NCBI RefSeq assembly: GCF_001746205.1 | Contig: NZ_MDCO01000009.1 | Coordinates: 248,001 to 312,000 of the forward strand | Length of the DNA stretch: 64,000 bases | Source of the DNA: Brachyspira hampsonii | GTDB taxonomy: Bacteria; Spirochaetota; Brachyspiria; Brachyspirales; Brachyspiraceae | Reading direction: 5' to 3' | Part shown: piece by piece, positions 34,789 to 44,326 of the stretch | Layout: the number at the start of each line of letters is the position of its first letter | Numbering within the stretch: position 1 is the first letter of the stretch | Notes under the pieces: model-generated | Database searches by the model: none | Told to the model about the DNA's origin: nothing | Seen by the model: only the letters and a program-made list of their open reading frames with translations | Translations under genes and position numbers: made by a program

Positions 34789-36363
34789 TCAATTCTCTAC
34801 ATATCTGTAAACTTTCAGCTTATCATCACCGGAAATCATTTCGGCATCAGTAGGTAAATTATTTAATATATCATCATAAGGTTTTGATTTACCTGTTGTT
34901 TTTAGCCTTATATTTTCAACCTCATAATAAATAAAATATACTAGTTTTGAATTATCATCTCTATTCCAATCTAAATTTGGAAAATAAGCTAGCTTCATAT
35001 TATCAAAATAATTCTCATCATAAGGTATTATTTTAAAAGCTCTGCCTTCAGCATCTTTAGATATAGCAGTTAATATATTTCTAAATTTATTCTCTGTATA
35101 TGGAGCTTCAAATAAATTATAATATCTTGTCAAATGTAAAAAACCCATATTTATACTATTTAATGTGATAAGTATTATAGAAATCATAAGCAGTTTATTC
35201 TTATTTTTTAATAATTCATTAAATAATATTATTATAGTTATAAAAGAAAAAGCAAATATTCCATATAAGTATCTGAATGTACCTGGTACTGATTTAAATA
35301 TAAAAAATGTAAAACAAGTGGCTGGTATAAATAGTAAATAAAATATAAAGCCTTCTCTTTCAATAATATATGTTGGGATTTTTGATTCGCTTTTTCTTGA
35401 TTTAATAAGAAATATTATAGAATATATAAATGCTGCTAAAGAAATAACAGCAGTAATAGCTAAAAATATCATACCTATAATAAAAGTATTTTCACTAAAC
35501 CAAAAATAATTTACAGGTGTTGAATTAGTACCATATAAGACAGAAATCTCATTTGTAGGAAAAATAAGTATAGAATAAACTTGAGGAAGACCTTTAAACA
35601 CAGAAGAACTTTGCATATTCAGCATTAAATTCATATTAAAAAATCCATTTTTTATCTCTGAAACCAAATAAGGCAAATAAGTTAAAAAAGCAATAAATAC
35701 ACCAAGCAAATGAGCTTTAATATATTTTAAAGTTCTCTTATATCTTATTATAAGATAAATAATAGTAGTTGGAACAACAGAGAAAAATACAGCAATATGA
35801 CCCTGAGCCATTAATGCTTCTATAGGAAAAATCATCATTGCAGATGTAAAAGCTAATTTATCATCATTATTTGATACATATTCAGAAAACATTATAAACA
35901 GTATAAAAGAAAGCATCAATGGTATATTAGGATTCCAAAAATCATTTGATGAAAACATAACATAGCCATTAGTAAGAATTAATGCTGACAAAACTGCACA
36001 TAAGTACAGAGAAAACTTTTTATATACCCAAAACAAAAATATAATGAGTATTAAAGCACAAAGTATTATATAAATAATTCTAGCACCGGTAATAGATGCT
36101 CCTCCCAAAGTATAACATAATAAATAAAGTATATAATAAAATCCGCCCGGTATTCTTGCATAAGTAGTATTATCTCTTACATCTAAAGGATTTGTTAGTC
36201 TATTTCCTACAACAGGTATAGTTTTTGTTTCATAATACTGCTTCATATCATATAAATGGTATATAGGATCTATATAAATAGCTGTTTTATTAAAAGCATA
36301 AAAATGTATAAATATTGAAGAAACAACTGCTGCAAATATAGAAATAATAAACAATTTTTTCAT
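34789..36363 (-). CDS. GT-C type membrane glycosyltransferase-like protein, copy 1
   Basis: 524 aa from the ATG at 36363 (GGA ten bases upstream); a TTG at 36381 would add six residues but lacks a ribosome-binding site. There are about eleven helices, an acidic first loop (YIDPIYHLYDMKQYYETKTIP), then ARIPGGFYYILYLL, ARIIYIILCALIL, FWNPNIPLMLSFILFIMFSEY and YLPYLVSEIKNGF. The C-terminal ~100 residues are soluble. This is the same protein family as the next gene. The probable role is transfer of sugar from a lipid carrier on the periplasmic face; donor and acceptor are unknown. Confidence 0.72.
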   Translation of the reverse strand: MKKLFIISIFAAVVSSIFIHFYAFNKTAIYIDPIYHLYDMKQYYETKTIPVVGNRLTNPLDVRDNTTYARIPGGFYYILYLLCYTLGGASITGARIIYIILCALILIIFLFWVYKKFSLYLCAVLSALILTNGYVMFSSNDFWNPNIPLMLSFILFIMFSEYVSNNDDKLAFTSAMMIFPIEALMAQGHIAVFFSVVPTTIIYLIIRYKRTLKYIKAHLLGVFIAFLTYLPYLVSEIKNGFFNMNLMLNMQSSSVFKGLPQVYSILIFPTNEISVLYGTNSTPVNYFWFSENTFIIGMIFLAITAVISLAAFIYSIIFLIKSRKSESKIPTYIIEREGFIFYLLFIPATCFTFFIFKSVPGTFRYLYGIFAFSFITIIILFNELLKNKNKLLMISIILITLNSINMGFLHLTRYYNLFEAPYTENKFRNILTAISKDAEGRAFKIIPYDENYFDNMKLAYFPNLDWNRDDNSKLVYFIYYEVENIRLKTTGKSKPYDDILNNLPTDAEMISGDDKLKVYRYVEN

Positions 36364-36385
36364 TTTAATTTTTTCCGACAAAATG

Positions 36386-37348
36386 CTAAACTAAATGACA
36401 AGCACAATAATGACCGCTTTCTACTTCTCTAAACTCAGGCACTTTCTCAGCACAAACAGCCTCAGCTTTAGGACATCTTGTTCTGAACTTGCAGCCCGAA
36501 GGAGGATTGATCGGAGAAGGTATTTCACCGGAAAGTATTATTCTCTGTTTAGTTTTAGCTATAGAAGGCTCTGATATAGGTATTGCAGAAATCAAAGACT
36601 GAGTATAAGGGTGAAGCGATTTTGTATATAATGATTCGCTGTCTGTAAGCTCTACAATATTGCCCAAATACATAACACCTATTCTCTTTGATATCTGACG
36701 CACCACTGCCAAATCATGAGCTATAAAAAGATAAGTAAGCCCCATATCCTGCTGCATATCATAAAGCATATTTATAATCTGTGCCTGTATAGATACATCT
36801 AATGCAGATACCGGCTCATCGCAAACTATAAACTCCGGATTAACTGCTAAGGCTCTTGCTATACCAATACGCTGTCTTTGTCCGCCTGAAAACTCATGAG
36901 GATATCTCTGAGCCTGTTCTGCATTAAGCCCTACAAGTTTAAGAAGATTAATAATTTTTTCCCTTCTTTCATTTTTTGTAGAATATAGTTTATGTACATC
37001 GAGAGCTTCCCCTATTATATCTTCAACAGTCATACGAGGATTAAGGGAGGCATAAGGATCTTGGAAGATTATCTGCATCTTTTTAGCATAATTACGGTAG
37101 TTTTCATTATTAACTTCTTCGCCATTAAAAAAGATTTTTCCGCTTGTAGGTTTATATAGATGAAGCAGAGTTCTTCCCAAAGTAGTTTTTCCGCTTCCAG
37201 ACTCTCCAACAAGTCCGAAAGTTTCTCCCTTATTTATGGTAAAAGATACTCCGTCAACGGCCTTTACTGTTTGTATGCTTCTTCCAAAGAATCCGCCTTT
37301 GATTTTAAAATGTTGTTTCAAATCTTGTATTTCTATTAAAGGTTTCAT
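36386..37348 (-). CDS. oppF: Oligopeptide ABC transporter ATP-binding protein OppF
   Basis: 320 aa: Walker A GESGSGKT (48-55), signature [15 protein letters not shown], Walker [13 protein letters not shown] and H-loop FIAHDLAV. The C-terminal oligopeptide/dipeptide domain ends with the cysteine set [15 protein letters not shown]. Such Cys clusters bind an Fe-S cluster in some family members. It pairs with OppD. Confidence 0.95.
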   Translation of the reverse strand: MKPLIEIQDLKQHFKIKGGFFGRSIQTVKAVDGVSFTINKGETFGLVGESGSGKTTLGRTLLHLYKPTSGKIFFNGEEVNNENYRNYAKKMQIIFQDPYASLNPRMTVEDIIGEALDVHKLYSTKNERREKIINLLKLVGLNAEQAQRYPHEFSGGQRQRIGIARALAVNPEFIVCDEPVSALDVSIQAQIINMLYDMQQDMGLTYLFIAHDLAVVRQISKRIGVMYLGNIVELTDSESLYTKSLHPYTQSLISAIPISEPSIAKTKQRIILSGEIPSPINPPSGCKFRTRCPKAEAVCAEKVPEFREVESGHYCACHLV

Positions 37349-37399
37349 AAAAACTCTCTTTTATTTACTATATTTACTGTTTTATCATTAAATAAAAAA

Positions 37400-38377
37400 T
37401 TATTTAGGCATTTGATGAAGCCAGCAGGCTGAAAAATGTCCTTTCTCAAACTCTGTTATAGGAGGCTTATTATCAATACATACTTTCATACATTCTTCGC
37501 ATCTGGTGCTGAAAGGACAGCCTGATTTCATATTTAAAAGGTCAATAGGTGTTCCTTCTATAGGGATAAGCCTATCCTGCTTTATATCAATACGCGGAAG
37601 TGATTTCAAAAGCCCCAATGTGTAAGGGTGTTTAGGACGCTCAAATATATCATAAACAGTTCCGCGTTCAACTATACCTCCTCCATACATTACTATAATA
37701 TCATCTGCCATGTCAGCTACAATGCCAAAATCATGAGTAATAAGTATAACAGCCATTTGTATTTTTTTCTGTATATCTTTTATAAGCTCTAGTATCTGTG
37801 CCTGTATAGTAACATCAAGTGCAGTTGTAGGCTCATCAGCTATAAGTATTTTAGGACTCCCAGCAAGTGCCATAGCTATCATTATACGCTGACGCATACC
37901 GCCTGAAAGCTCATGAGGATATTGTTTTATTCTTCTTCTAGGCTCATTAATACCAACCAATGTAAGAAGTTCAACTATTTTTTCTACTGCATCAGTTTTG
38001 TTTATTTTTTGATGCGTAGTCAAGGCTTCCATTAATTGATTGCCTATGGTGTATACAGGATTAAGACAAGTCATAGGGTCTTGGAAAATCATAGAGATTG
38101 AGTCTCCTCTGATTTTTTTCTTTTCATGCTCTGAAAGTTTTATCAAATCAGTACCTTCAAAAAGTATCTCCCCATTCATAATTTTACCGGGTTCATCAAT
38201 AAGTCCCATAATAGAATAAGCGGAAACACTCTTACCGCTTCCAGACTCCCCTACTATACCCAAAACTTTAGATTTATCCAAATTATAAGAAATATTATTA
38301 ACAGCCTTAACTTCTCCAAGAGGCGTAAAGAAAGATACGCTTAAATTTTTTATTTCTAATAAATGATTATTCTCCAT
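37400..38377 (-). CDS. oppD: Oligopeptide ABC transporter ATP-binding protein OppD
   Basis: 325 aa: Walker A GESGSGKS (43-50), signature LSGGMRQRIMIAMAL, Walker B ILIADEPTTALD, H-loop LITHDFGI. The C-terminal extension has GCPFSTRCEECMKVC, the same Cys layout as OppF. It lies 51 bp upstream of oppF. Confidence 0.95.
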   Translation of the reverse strand: MENNHLLEIKNLSVSFFTPLGEVKAVNNISYNLDKSKVLGIVGESGSGKSVSAYSIMGLIDEPGKIMNGEILFEGTDLIKLSEHEKKKIRGDSISMIFQDPMTCLNPVYTIGNQLMEALTTHQKINKTDAVEKIVELLTLVGINEPRRRIKQYPHELSGGMRQRIMIAMALAGSPKILIADEPTTALDVTIQAQILELIKDIQKKIQMAVILITHDFGIVADMADDIIVMYGGGIVERGTVYDIFERPKHPYTLGLLKSLPRIDIKQDRLIPIEGTPIDLLNMKSGCPFSTRCEECMKVCIDNKPPITEFEKGHFSACWLHQMPK

Positions 38378-38402
38378 TTGTATACCGCCTTTATAAACTT
38401 CT

Positions 38403-39386
38403 TTATCTGTTTTTCATTCTAGGGTCTAATGCATCTCTTAATCCGTCTCCAACCAAATTAAAACAAAGTATTATAATACTTATCAAAGCAGCAGGAAAAA
38501 GAAGCTGATAAGGATAAGAATAAACACCGCTTACCGCATTAGAAGTAAGAGATCCAAGTGAAACCATAGGGGCACTAACTCCTAAACCTAAGAAACTTAA
38601 AAAAGCCTCTACAAATATAGCATTAGGTATCTGAACCATAGCTGATACTATTATAGCACCCATAGCATTAGGGATTAAATGCTTGAAAATTATTCTGCTG
38701 TGAGGAGTACCCAAAGCTCTGGCTGCAGTTACAAACTCCTGCCCCTTTAATGCCAAAATCTGCCCTCTTGTCATTCTTGCCATATTAGTCCAATAAAGCA
38801 GAGATATAACTATAAATATACTGAAAAGTCCAGGGCCTAAAAGACCTATACCTCTTAATGATTCATTTTGCAAAAATAATTTATCCATAGGAGCTTTAAG
38901 TACAACTGATAATAATACAACTACCAAAAGTGTAGGAACAGCACTTATTATATCAACTATACGCATCATAATACTGTCAGTAAGCCCGCCGAAATATCCT
39001 GATATAGAACCATAAACTATACCTATTATTACAACTAAAGTAGCTGATACTATACCTATTAAAAGCGAAATTCTAGCTCCTATCATACATCTTACAAGCA
39101 AATCTCTTCCCAAAGTATCAGTACCGAATGGGTGCTCAAAAGTAGGAAGGCTATTTTCTACTCCTCTGTTTATCTGAGCATATCCATATTCTGAAACTAT
39201 AGGTATAATAATAGAAAGAACTGCTATAATACCAATAACTATAATAGATACTAAAGCAACTCTATTTTTCTTAAATCTTCTATATGCGTCCTGCCAATAT
39301 GTTACACTCTCTCTTTTTACTTCAGCTGAAGCCTTTTCTTCATCGGTAGCTTTAACAAATAATGATTTATCCAAACTCTCTTCCAT
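38403..39386 (-). CDS. oppC: Oligopeptide ABC transporter permease OppC
   Basis: A 327-aa inner-membrane subunit. A ~30-residue cytoplasmic start and N-terminal OppC segment (YWQDAYRRFKKNRVALVSI) precede the first helix. HPFGTDTLGRDLLVRCMIGARISL is the family signature, and EFVTAARALGTPHSRIIFKHLIPN is the coupling EAA loop. About six helices. The ribosome-binding site is AGGGGGAGAG. Confidence 0.94.
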   Translation of the reverse strand: MEESLDKSLFVKATDEEKASAEVKRESVTYWQDAYRRFKKNRVALVSIIVIGIIAVLSIIIPIVSEYGYAQINRGVENSLPTFEHPFGTDTLGRDLLVRCMIGARISLLIGIVSATLVVIIGIVYGSISGYFGGLTDSIMMRIVDIISAVPTLLVVVLLSVVLKAPMDKLFLQNESLRGIGLLGPGLFSIFIVISLLYWTNMARMTRGQILALKGQEFVTAARALGTPHSRIIFKHLIPNAMGAIIVSAMVQIPNAIFVEAFLSFLGLGVSAPMVSLGSLTSNAVSGVYSYPYQLLFPAALISIIILCFNLVGDGLRDALDPRMKNR

Positions 39387-39405
39387 TATACTCTCCCCCT
39401 TATAG

Positions 39406-40326
39406 TTAATCCTGTATTTTTATTCTAGGGTCTATAATACCATAAGATAAGTCAACCAAGAAATTCATAGCTATTAAAAAAGCCCCGTAAAATATAGTAA
39501 CACCTAATATCGTAGGATAATCTCTTTGTGTTATGCTTTCAACAAAGTATCTTCCAAGTCCCGGTATATTAAATATTTTCTCAACTACAAATGAACCTGT
39601 AAGTATTCCTGCTGCAAGAGGTCCTATATAAGTAACTATTGGTATAATAGCATTTCTTAAGGCATGTTTAAATATTATTATGCTTCTTGATATACCTTTA
39701 GCCCTTGCTGTTTTTATATAATCCTGATGAATAACATCAAGCATAGAACTTCTCATAAGCCTAGCCATAAAACTTAAAGAACTAAAAGACAAAGCAAATC
39801 CGGGCATTATATATTGAGCAAAAGAATCAAAACCATAAGCAGGAAGAAGTTTCAGCTTTACAGAAAATACTATAATAGAAACTGTAGCAACTACAAAACT
39901 AGGCACTGCTATACCCAAAGTAGCTGCCACCATTACAGCCCTGTCTACAAATTTACCATGCCTCAATGCCGCAACTATTCCAAATAATACCCCTATAGTA
40001 GTAGAAATAAACATACTGAATATTCCAAGCCTAAATGACACTGGAAAAGCTCTTATAATAGTTCCGGAAACCGACTGTCCTATTTTAGTAAGTGATGTAC
40101 CTAAATCACCTTTTAAAGCATTATTTAGATAATTACCATACTGTACTATTAATGGTTTATCTAGCCCGTATTTTCTATTTAAGTTTTCAAGAGCAACCTT
40201 ACTAAGAGGCTTTTCTCCTACAAAAGGTCCCCCCGGTACTGTGTGCATCAAAAAGAATGTTATAGTTACTATAACAAAAAGGGTTAAAAGTGATACTAAT
40301 AATCTTCTAACAACATAAGAAAACAT
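39406..40326 (-). CDS. oppB: Oligopeptide ABC transporter permease OppB
   Basis: A 306-aa inner-membrane subunit with six helices: MFSYVVRRLLVSLLTL, then PGGPF, and the coupling loop YIKTARAKGISRSIIIFKHALRN. The start is the ATG at 40326, with AAAGG eight bases upstream; the in-frame TTG six bases earlier overlaps the spacer. First gene of the opp operon. Confidence 0.94.
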   Translation of the reverse strand: MFSYVVRRLLVSLLTLFVIVTITFFLMHTVPGGPFVGEKPLSKVALENLNRKYGLDKPLIVQYGNYLNNALKGDLGTSLTKIGQSVSGTIIRAFPVSFRLGIFSMFISTTIGVLFGIVAALRHGKFVDRAVMVAATLGIAVPSFVVATVSIIVFSVKLKLLPAYGFDSFAQYIMPGFALSFSSLSFMARLMRSSMLDVIHQDYIKTARAKGISRSIIIFKHALRNAIIPIVTYIGPLAAGILTGSFVVEKIFNIPGLGRYFVESITQRDYPTILGVTIFYGAFLIAMNFLVDLSYGIIDPRIKIQD

Positions 40327-40373
40327 AAACAATACCTTTAATTAATTTTTTGACAAATTTTTATTGACATTAT

Positions 40374-40402
40374 ATTATCTAATAAAAATTAACTTTTGTC
40401 AA
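40374..40402 (-). promoter_or_regulatory. Promoter of the opp operon
   Basis: On the - strand TTGACA (40397-40402), 17-base spacer, GATAAT (40374-40379). Downstream, within the leader, TTGACAAATTTTTATT and AATAAAAATT...TTTTGTCAA form a long imperfect inverted repeat (about 40350-40400) that could be an operator or RNA hairpin. Confidence 0.65.
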
Positions 40403-40628
40403 ACTTTAAAAAAAGCAAATTTTGTTTAAGCGATATAGATATAACATATTTTAGCTTGAAAAACATGTATTACTTACTAAGTTAGATTAATTCAAATAAA
40501 CAATAACAAAAAGTTTTATGATTTTTCTAATCAAGAATTAACTTTAAAAAAATAAAATCAAAAATTAATGCGTATATAAATTAAGAAGTTTTTCATTATT
40601 CTATACATACTAAATTTAAAAATACATT
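40403..40628. other. AT-rich intergenic DNA
   Basis: Between the opp promoter and the repeat element I see no gene, RNA or strong hairpin. Confidence 0.5.
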
Positions 40629-40832
40629 CAACGCACGGTAAGCAAAATTTTTTATATAATTTAAATTGTTATTATTAATTCATCTGTAATTATAGTATCA
40701 CTCTGCGTGCGGTTAAGAGATTATAAACTTAATAAAATTTTGGGTGGGTGCTGTAATTTCAATTATAAACAAAAAAGAAATATAATACAAAAATAAAATA
40801 TAAATTCAAAAAGCCTAAAGGGCGGGATTCAG
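40629..40832 (+). repeat. Modular GC-motif intergenic element, copy B
   Basis: CGCACGG (from 40632) faces TGCGTGCGG (from 40704), then TGGGTGGG (from 40741) and AAAGGGCGGG (from 40818). Distances are about 73, 37 and 77 bases, matching copies A, C and D although the intervening AT-rich DNA does not match. It sits between two divergent transcription units, upstream of the LRR lipoprotein gene. Confidence 0.78.
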
Positions 40833-40873
40833 TATAAGTAAAAAACAAATTTATAATAATAATTATATTTTTA

Positions 40874-40903
40874 TTGGCAATAATTCTAAATAATTGTTAT
40901 AAT
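40874..40903 (+). promoter_or_regulatory. Promoter giving a possibly leaderless mRNA
   Basis: TTGGCA (40874-40879), 18-base spacer, TATAAT (40898-40903). The ATG of the LRR lipoprotein is at 40910, exactly where transcription would be expected to start, and there is no Shine-Dalgarno sequence. Confidence 0.45.
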
Positions 40904-40909
40904 ATTAAT

Positions 40910-41878
40910 ATGAGAAAAATAATCTTATTAACTATAATACTATTAATACCGCTATTTTTATCATGCAGAAACAGCATCACTCCTGCATCATATAATAATA
41001 ATTATATTAATGATGAATATTTAGAATATTTGGAGTACGGACTAGAAATAGATGAGGCTAATACTCAAAATATGGAAGAAGCATTAGTACGATATGCTAA
41101 TAACAATAATGGAAAATATAAATTAATATTTAAAGGAACATCAACTAAAAAATATGATATTTGGAGTTCAATTACTCAAATGCTTGATTATATTTCTTTG
41201 GAAAACATAGAAATTGAAGTATCTTTAAAATATGTAGATTTTCCTAACAATAAAATACAAGATTATTTATTGGGAGCAAATGCTATTAATAAATCAGTAA
41301 AAAAAATAATACTTCCAGATACAATAACAGAGATAGGTGAATATTCTTTTTATTGTCCGGGATTAACAAATATAAATCTTCCTGATACATTAACCAAGAT
41401 AGGCAGAAGAGGATTTGTGGGATGTCATGATTTAAAAACTTTGAAATTACCTAATTCATTAAATGTTATAGATGAGTTAGCATTTTCATTATGCGGATTT
41501 GAAAGTATAGAACTTCCTGATTCTGTAACTTCTATAGGCAAATCAGCATTCCACGACTGCGATAATTTAACATACATAAAATTACCTAATAATTTATATA
41601 CCATATCTGATAGTATGTTTGAAAGCTGTAATTTATTAAATACAATAACTATACCTGCATCTGTAAAGGTAATAGAAAAATATGCTTTTTATTATGACCA
41701 AAATTTGGAAAGTGTAAGATTCTTAAATAATGATCTTTCATCAATGATTATTGCAAATAATATATTTGTAGGATGCAGTTTAAAAACAGTATATATACCA
41801 TCAAGCAGTACAGCTTCAGATGAGACTTGGAGAACTGCTTTAAATTTAGATCCATCTGTAAATATTGTAAGAGAATAA
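40910..41878 (+). CDS. BspA-type leucine-rich-repeat lipoprotein
   Basis: 322 aa from the ATG at 40910 (the longer frame from TTG 40874 would put 12 residues before the signal peptide). Lipobox LFLSC, Cys19. Residues ~135-270 hold about five LRR_5 repeats of ~23 residues with the pattern LPDTITEIGEYSFYxC.xLTNINLP. BspA-type proteins are surface-exposed and bind host matrix proteins or other bacteria. A short strand-rich region precedes the repeats. Confidence 0.87.
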   Translation: MRKIILLTIILLIPLFLSCRNSITPASYNNNYINDEYLEYLEYGLEIDEANTQNMEEALVRYANNNNGKYKLIFKGTSTKKYDIWSSITQMLDYISLENIEIEVSLKYVDFPNNKIQDYLLGANAINKSVKKIILPDTITEIGEYSFYCPGLTNINLPDTLTKIGRRGFVGCHDLKTLKLPNSLNVIDELAFSLCGFESIELPDSVTSIGKSAFHDCDNLTYIKLPNNLYTISDSMFESCNLLNTITIPASVKVIEKYAFYYDQNLESVRFLNNDLSSMIIANNIFVGCSLKTVYIPSSSTASDETWRTALNLDPSVNIVRE

Positions 41879-41884
41879 TATAAG

Positions 41885-41932
41885 ATTTTGGGTTTATATT
41901 AAGTATTATATTTCTTAATACAAACCCAAAAT
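41885..41932. terminator. Terminator between the LRR gene and purD
   Basis: An 11-bp perfect stem (ATTTTGGGTTT 41885-41895 with AAACCCAAAAT 41922-41932) extended by partial pairing of the loop. It lies between convergent genes and probably serves both. Confidence 0.7.
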
Positions 41933-41973
41933 TATAAAATTCATTATATTAGTCAATTTAATTTTTAAAATAT

Positions 41974-43227
41974 TTATTTTATTAATCCTATATCTTTTCT
42001 ATAGTATTTATCTTTAAAATCTATTTTCTCTATATCTTCGTAAGTTAACTTTCTAGCCTCTTCTAAAGTATCCGCTATATTAACAACATTAAGAACTCGT
42101 CCTCCGTCAGTAACAATATTATTATTTTCATCTATTTTGGCACCAGCAATAAAACATTTACCTTTTATATTTTCAATGCCTTCTATTTTGTATCCTTTGC
42201 TATAGCTTGCTGGATATCCGCCAGATGCCATTACAACACAGCATGCATGTTTGTTTTTCCATTTGATATTTAAACTTGATAAGTCTCTTTTCATAGCTGA
42301 TTCTATAATAGATAAGTAGTCAGTATCTAAAATCTGAAGCACTGCCTGAGTTTCAGGGTCTCCCATTCTTACATTATATTCTAGCAAGTATACACCTTTT
42401 TTTGTTATCATAATACCAAAGAATATTATGCCTGCAAAAGACATTTTTTCGGACTTTATACCTTTAAGTGTAGGCTCTAATATATCTTTTATAAATAATT
42501 CTTCTGCTTCTTTTGTATAATATGGATTAGGAGCAATAACTCCCATTCCTCCTGTATTATTTCCAGTATCATTATCACATATCTTTTTATGATCTTTAGC
42601 AGATATAAAAGGTATTATAACATTGCTGTCGGTTACTGAAAGTATAGATGCTTCAACACCTTCCAAAAACTCTTCTATTACTATTTCATCTCCAGCTTCT
42701 TTAAATATTTTTTTAACCATTATATCTTCTAAGGCATTTTGAGCCTCTTTTTTATCTTGGCATATTAAAACGCCTTTACCTAAAGCAAGTCCGCTCGCCT
42801 TTATAACTATAGGATAACTGCATTTATTTAAATATTCACTCGCTTTACTATATTCTGTAAATGTTTCATATTCAGCAGTTTTTACACCATATTTTTTCAT
42901 GAAATTTTTAGCATAAACTTTGGAGCCTTCAAGTATAGCAGCCTGCTTATTAGGTCCGAATATTTTTAATCCGTTTTCTTCAAACTTATCAGCTATTCCG
43001 TATACAAGCATCTCTTCGCTTCCTACAATAGTTAAATCAATATTTTCTTTTTTGGCGAAATTTAATATTTCATCTATAGCAGAAATTTTGACATTTTCGC
43101 ATTTATCTTCTCTGGCTGTTCCAGCATTACCTAAGGCACAATATATTTTTGATACTCTTTCATTTTTACTCAAATTATTGCAAATGGCATGCTCTCTGGC
43201 ACCTGAGCCTATAACTAATATTTTCAT
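41974..43227 (-). CDS. purD: Phosphoribosylamine--glycine ligase
   Basis: A 417-aa ATP-grasp enzyme of purine synthesis (GAR synthetase). N-terminal VIGSGAREHAI phosphate loop, ATP-grasp YPIVIKASGLALGKGV, ExxxxGVEASILS and the Mg-binding LEYNVRMGDPETQ. C-terminal domain GGYPASYSKGYKI. Full length. No other pur genes are adjacent. Confidence 0.96.
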   Translation of the reverse strand: MKILVIGSGAREHAICNNLSKNERVSKIYCALGNAGTAREDKCENVKISAIDEILNFAKKENIDLTIVGSEEMLVYGIADKFEENGLKIFGPNKQAAILEGSKVYAKNFMKKYGVKTAEYETFTEYSKASEYLNKCSYPIVIKASGLALGKGVLICQDKKEAQNALEDIMVKKIFKEAGDEIVIEEFLEGVEASILSVTDSNVIIPFISAKDHKKICDNDTGNNTGGMGVIAPNPYYTKEAEELFIKDILEPTLKGIKSEKMSFAGIIFFGIMITKKGVYLLEYNVRMGDPETQAVLQILDTDYLSIIESAMKRDLSSLNIKWKNKHACCVVMASGGYPASYSKGYKIEGIENIKGKCFIAGAKIDENNNIVTDGGRVLNVVNIADTLEEARKLTYEDIEKIDFKDKYYRKDIGLIK

Positions 43228-43293
43228 ATTTTTTCCTTATTTTTTTTATTTTTATAAAAAACATTTTCTATAAATATATATAGATATTTTTTA

Positions 43294-44198
43294 TTATAAA
43301 TTTTCTACTTCCTCTATACTCAAACCTGTATTATTACTGATAAACTTAATATCTAAACCAGATTTTTTAAGGCTTTTAGCTATGCTTAAAGCTTTATTTT
43401 TTTCACCCTTTTCTATACCTTGTTCTATACCCTCTTTTATTCCTTCCTCTCTCTCCCTCTTTAACATTAAAGTTTGTCCATATAAAAAAGCATCCCTAGC
43501 ATTATAAACTTCCATTTCTTTTTCACTTGATATAAATCTTTCATATTTATCTATTACTTTAGGCATGATATCATTGACCTCCTTTAATTTGTCTTTAACT
43601 TCTTTATTTAAATCCTTAACTGTAAAAAACTCTATCCAAGATAATATCTTATTTCTCTTGATATCATCTATATTTGAATTATTAAGTACCTTTATAAATC
43701 TTGGTACTTCTATTATATGCATTTGCATCATATCTAATGATACCTGATGATTTTAAGTATCTATAAGATTAAAACATCTGTGTGCCTTACCTTCATCATA
43801 AAAGTCCATATTAAAATTCACAAAATTAATACTTATTACCTGACTGATAATATCATAAGATTCATTTCATTTAATTCACTAACAATATTTTTTGATATAT
43901 AATAAAATATCCTTTTTACAAAATCTATATTTCCAGATAATTGTATTTCTATAATAATTTTTTTATTATCTTTAGTAATTGCTTTAACATCAAGAACATA
44001 TTCTTTAAGATTAATATTTTCAGGAAGATTATGAGGATTAATTATTTCTAAATTATGTACTTCTTGAAAGCCTGAATCTCTAAGAACGCAATTAACTATA
44101 TTTTCAAGAATATCTTCATTTCCAATAGAACCTAAAAGATAGCGTACAAAGTAATCATTAAGTACATTAAAATTTTTATTGTTTGATTTCAATTCCAT
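43294..44198 (-). pseudogene. Broken Rpn-type PD-(D/E)XK nuclease (recombination-promoting nuclease/putative transposase)
   Basis: Two frames together make one gene. The 5' part (44198 to about 43836) starts NVLNDYFVRYLLGS and has the catalytic core DVKAITKDNKKIIIEIQ. A frameshift near 43840 moves the homology to another frame (QVISINFVNFNMDFYDEGK), which meets an in-frame TAA near 43757 where Glu is expected (LIDT*NHQ). The rest runs to 43294: HIIEVPRF, a helical region, and the EEGIKEGIEQGIEKGE tail typical of this family. Both lesions inactivate it. Such genes are mobile, multi-copy and often decayed. Confidence 0.8.
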
Positions 44199-44267
44199 AA
44201 AATTATTATAATGAATTTTTATTCTTTGTCAAATACTATAATCATATAAAGCAAATAAAATTCAAAT

Positions 44268-44296
44268 TTGATTAAAGAATAAAAATATATTATACT
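44268..44296 (+). promoter_or_regulatory. Promoter of mutS
   Basis: TTGATT (44268-44273), 17-base spacer, TATACT (44291-44296), about 30 bases before the ATG at 44327. Confidence 0.55.
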
Positions 44297-44326
44297 AATC
44301 AAAAAAATTATAAACGGATAAATATA

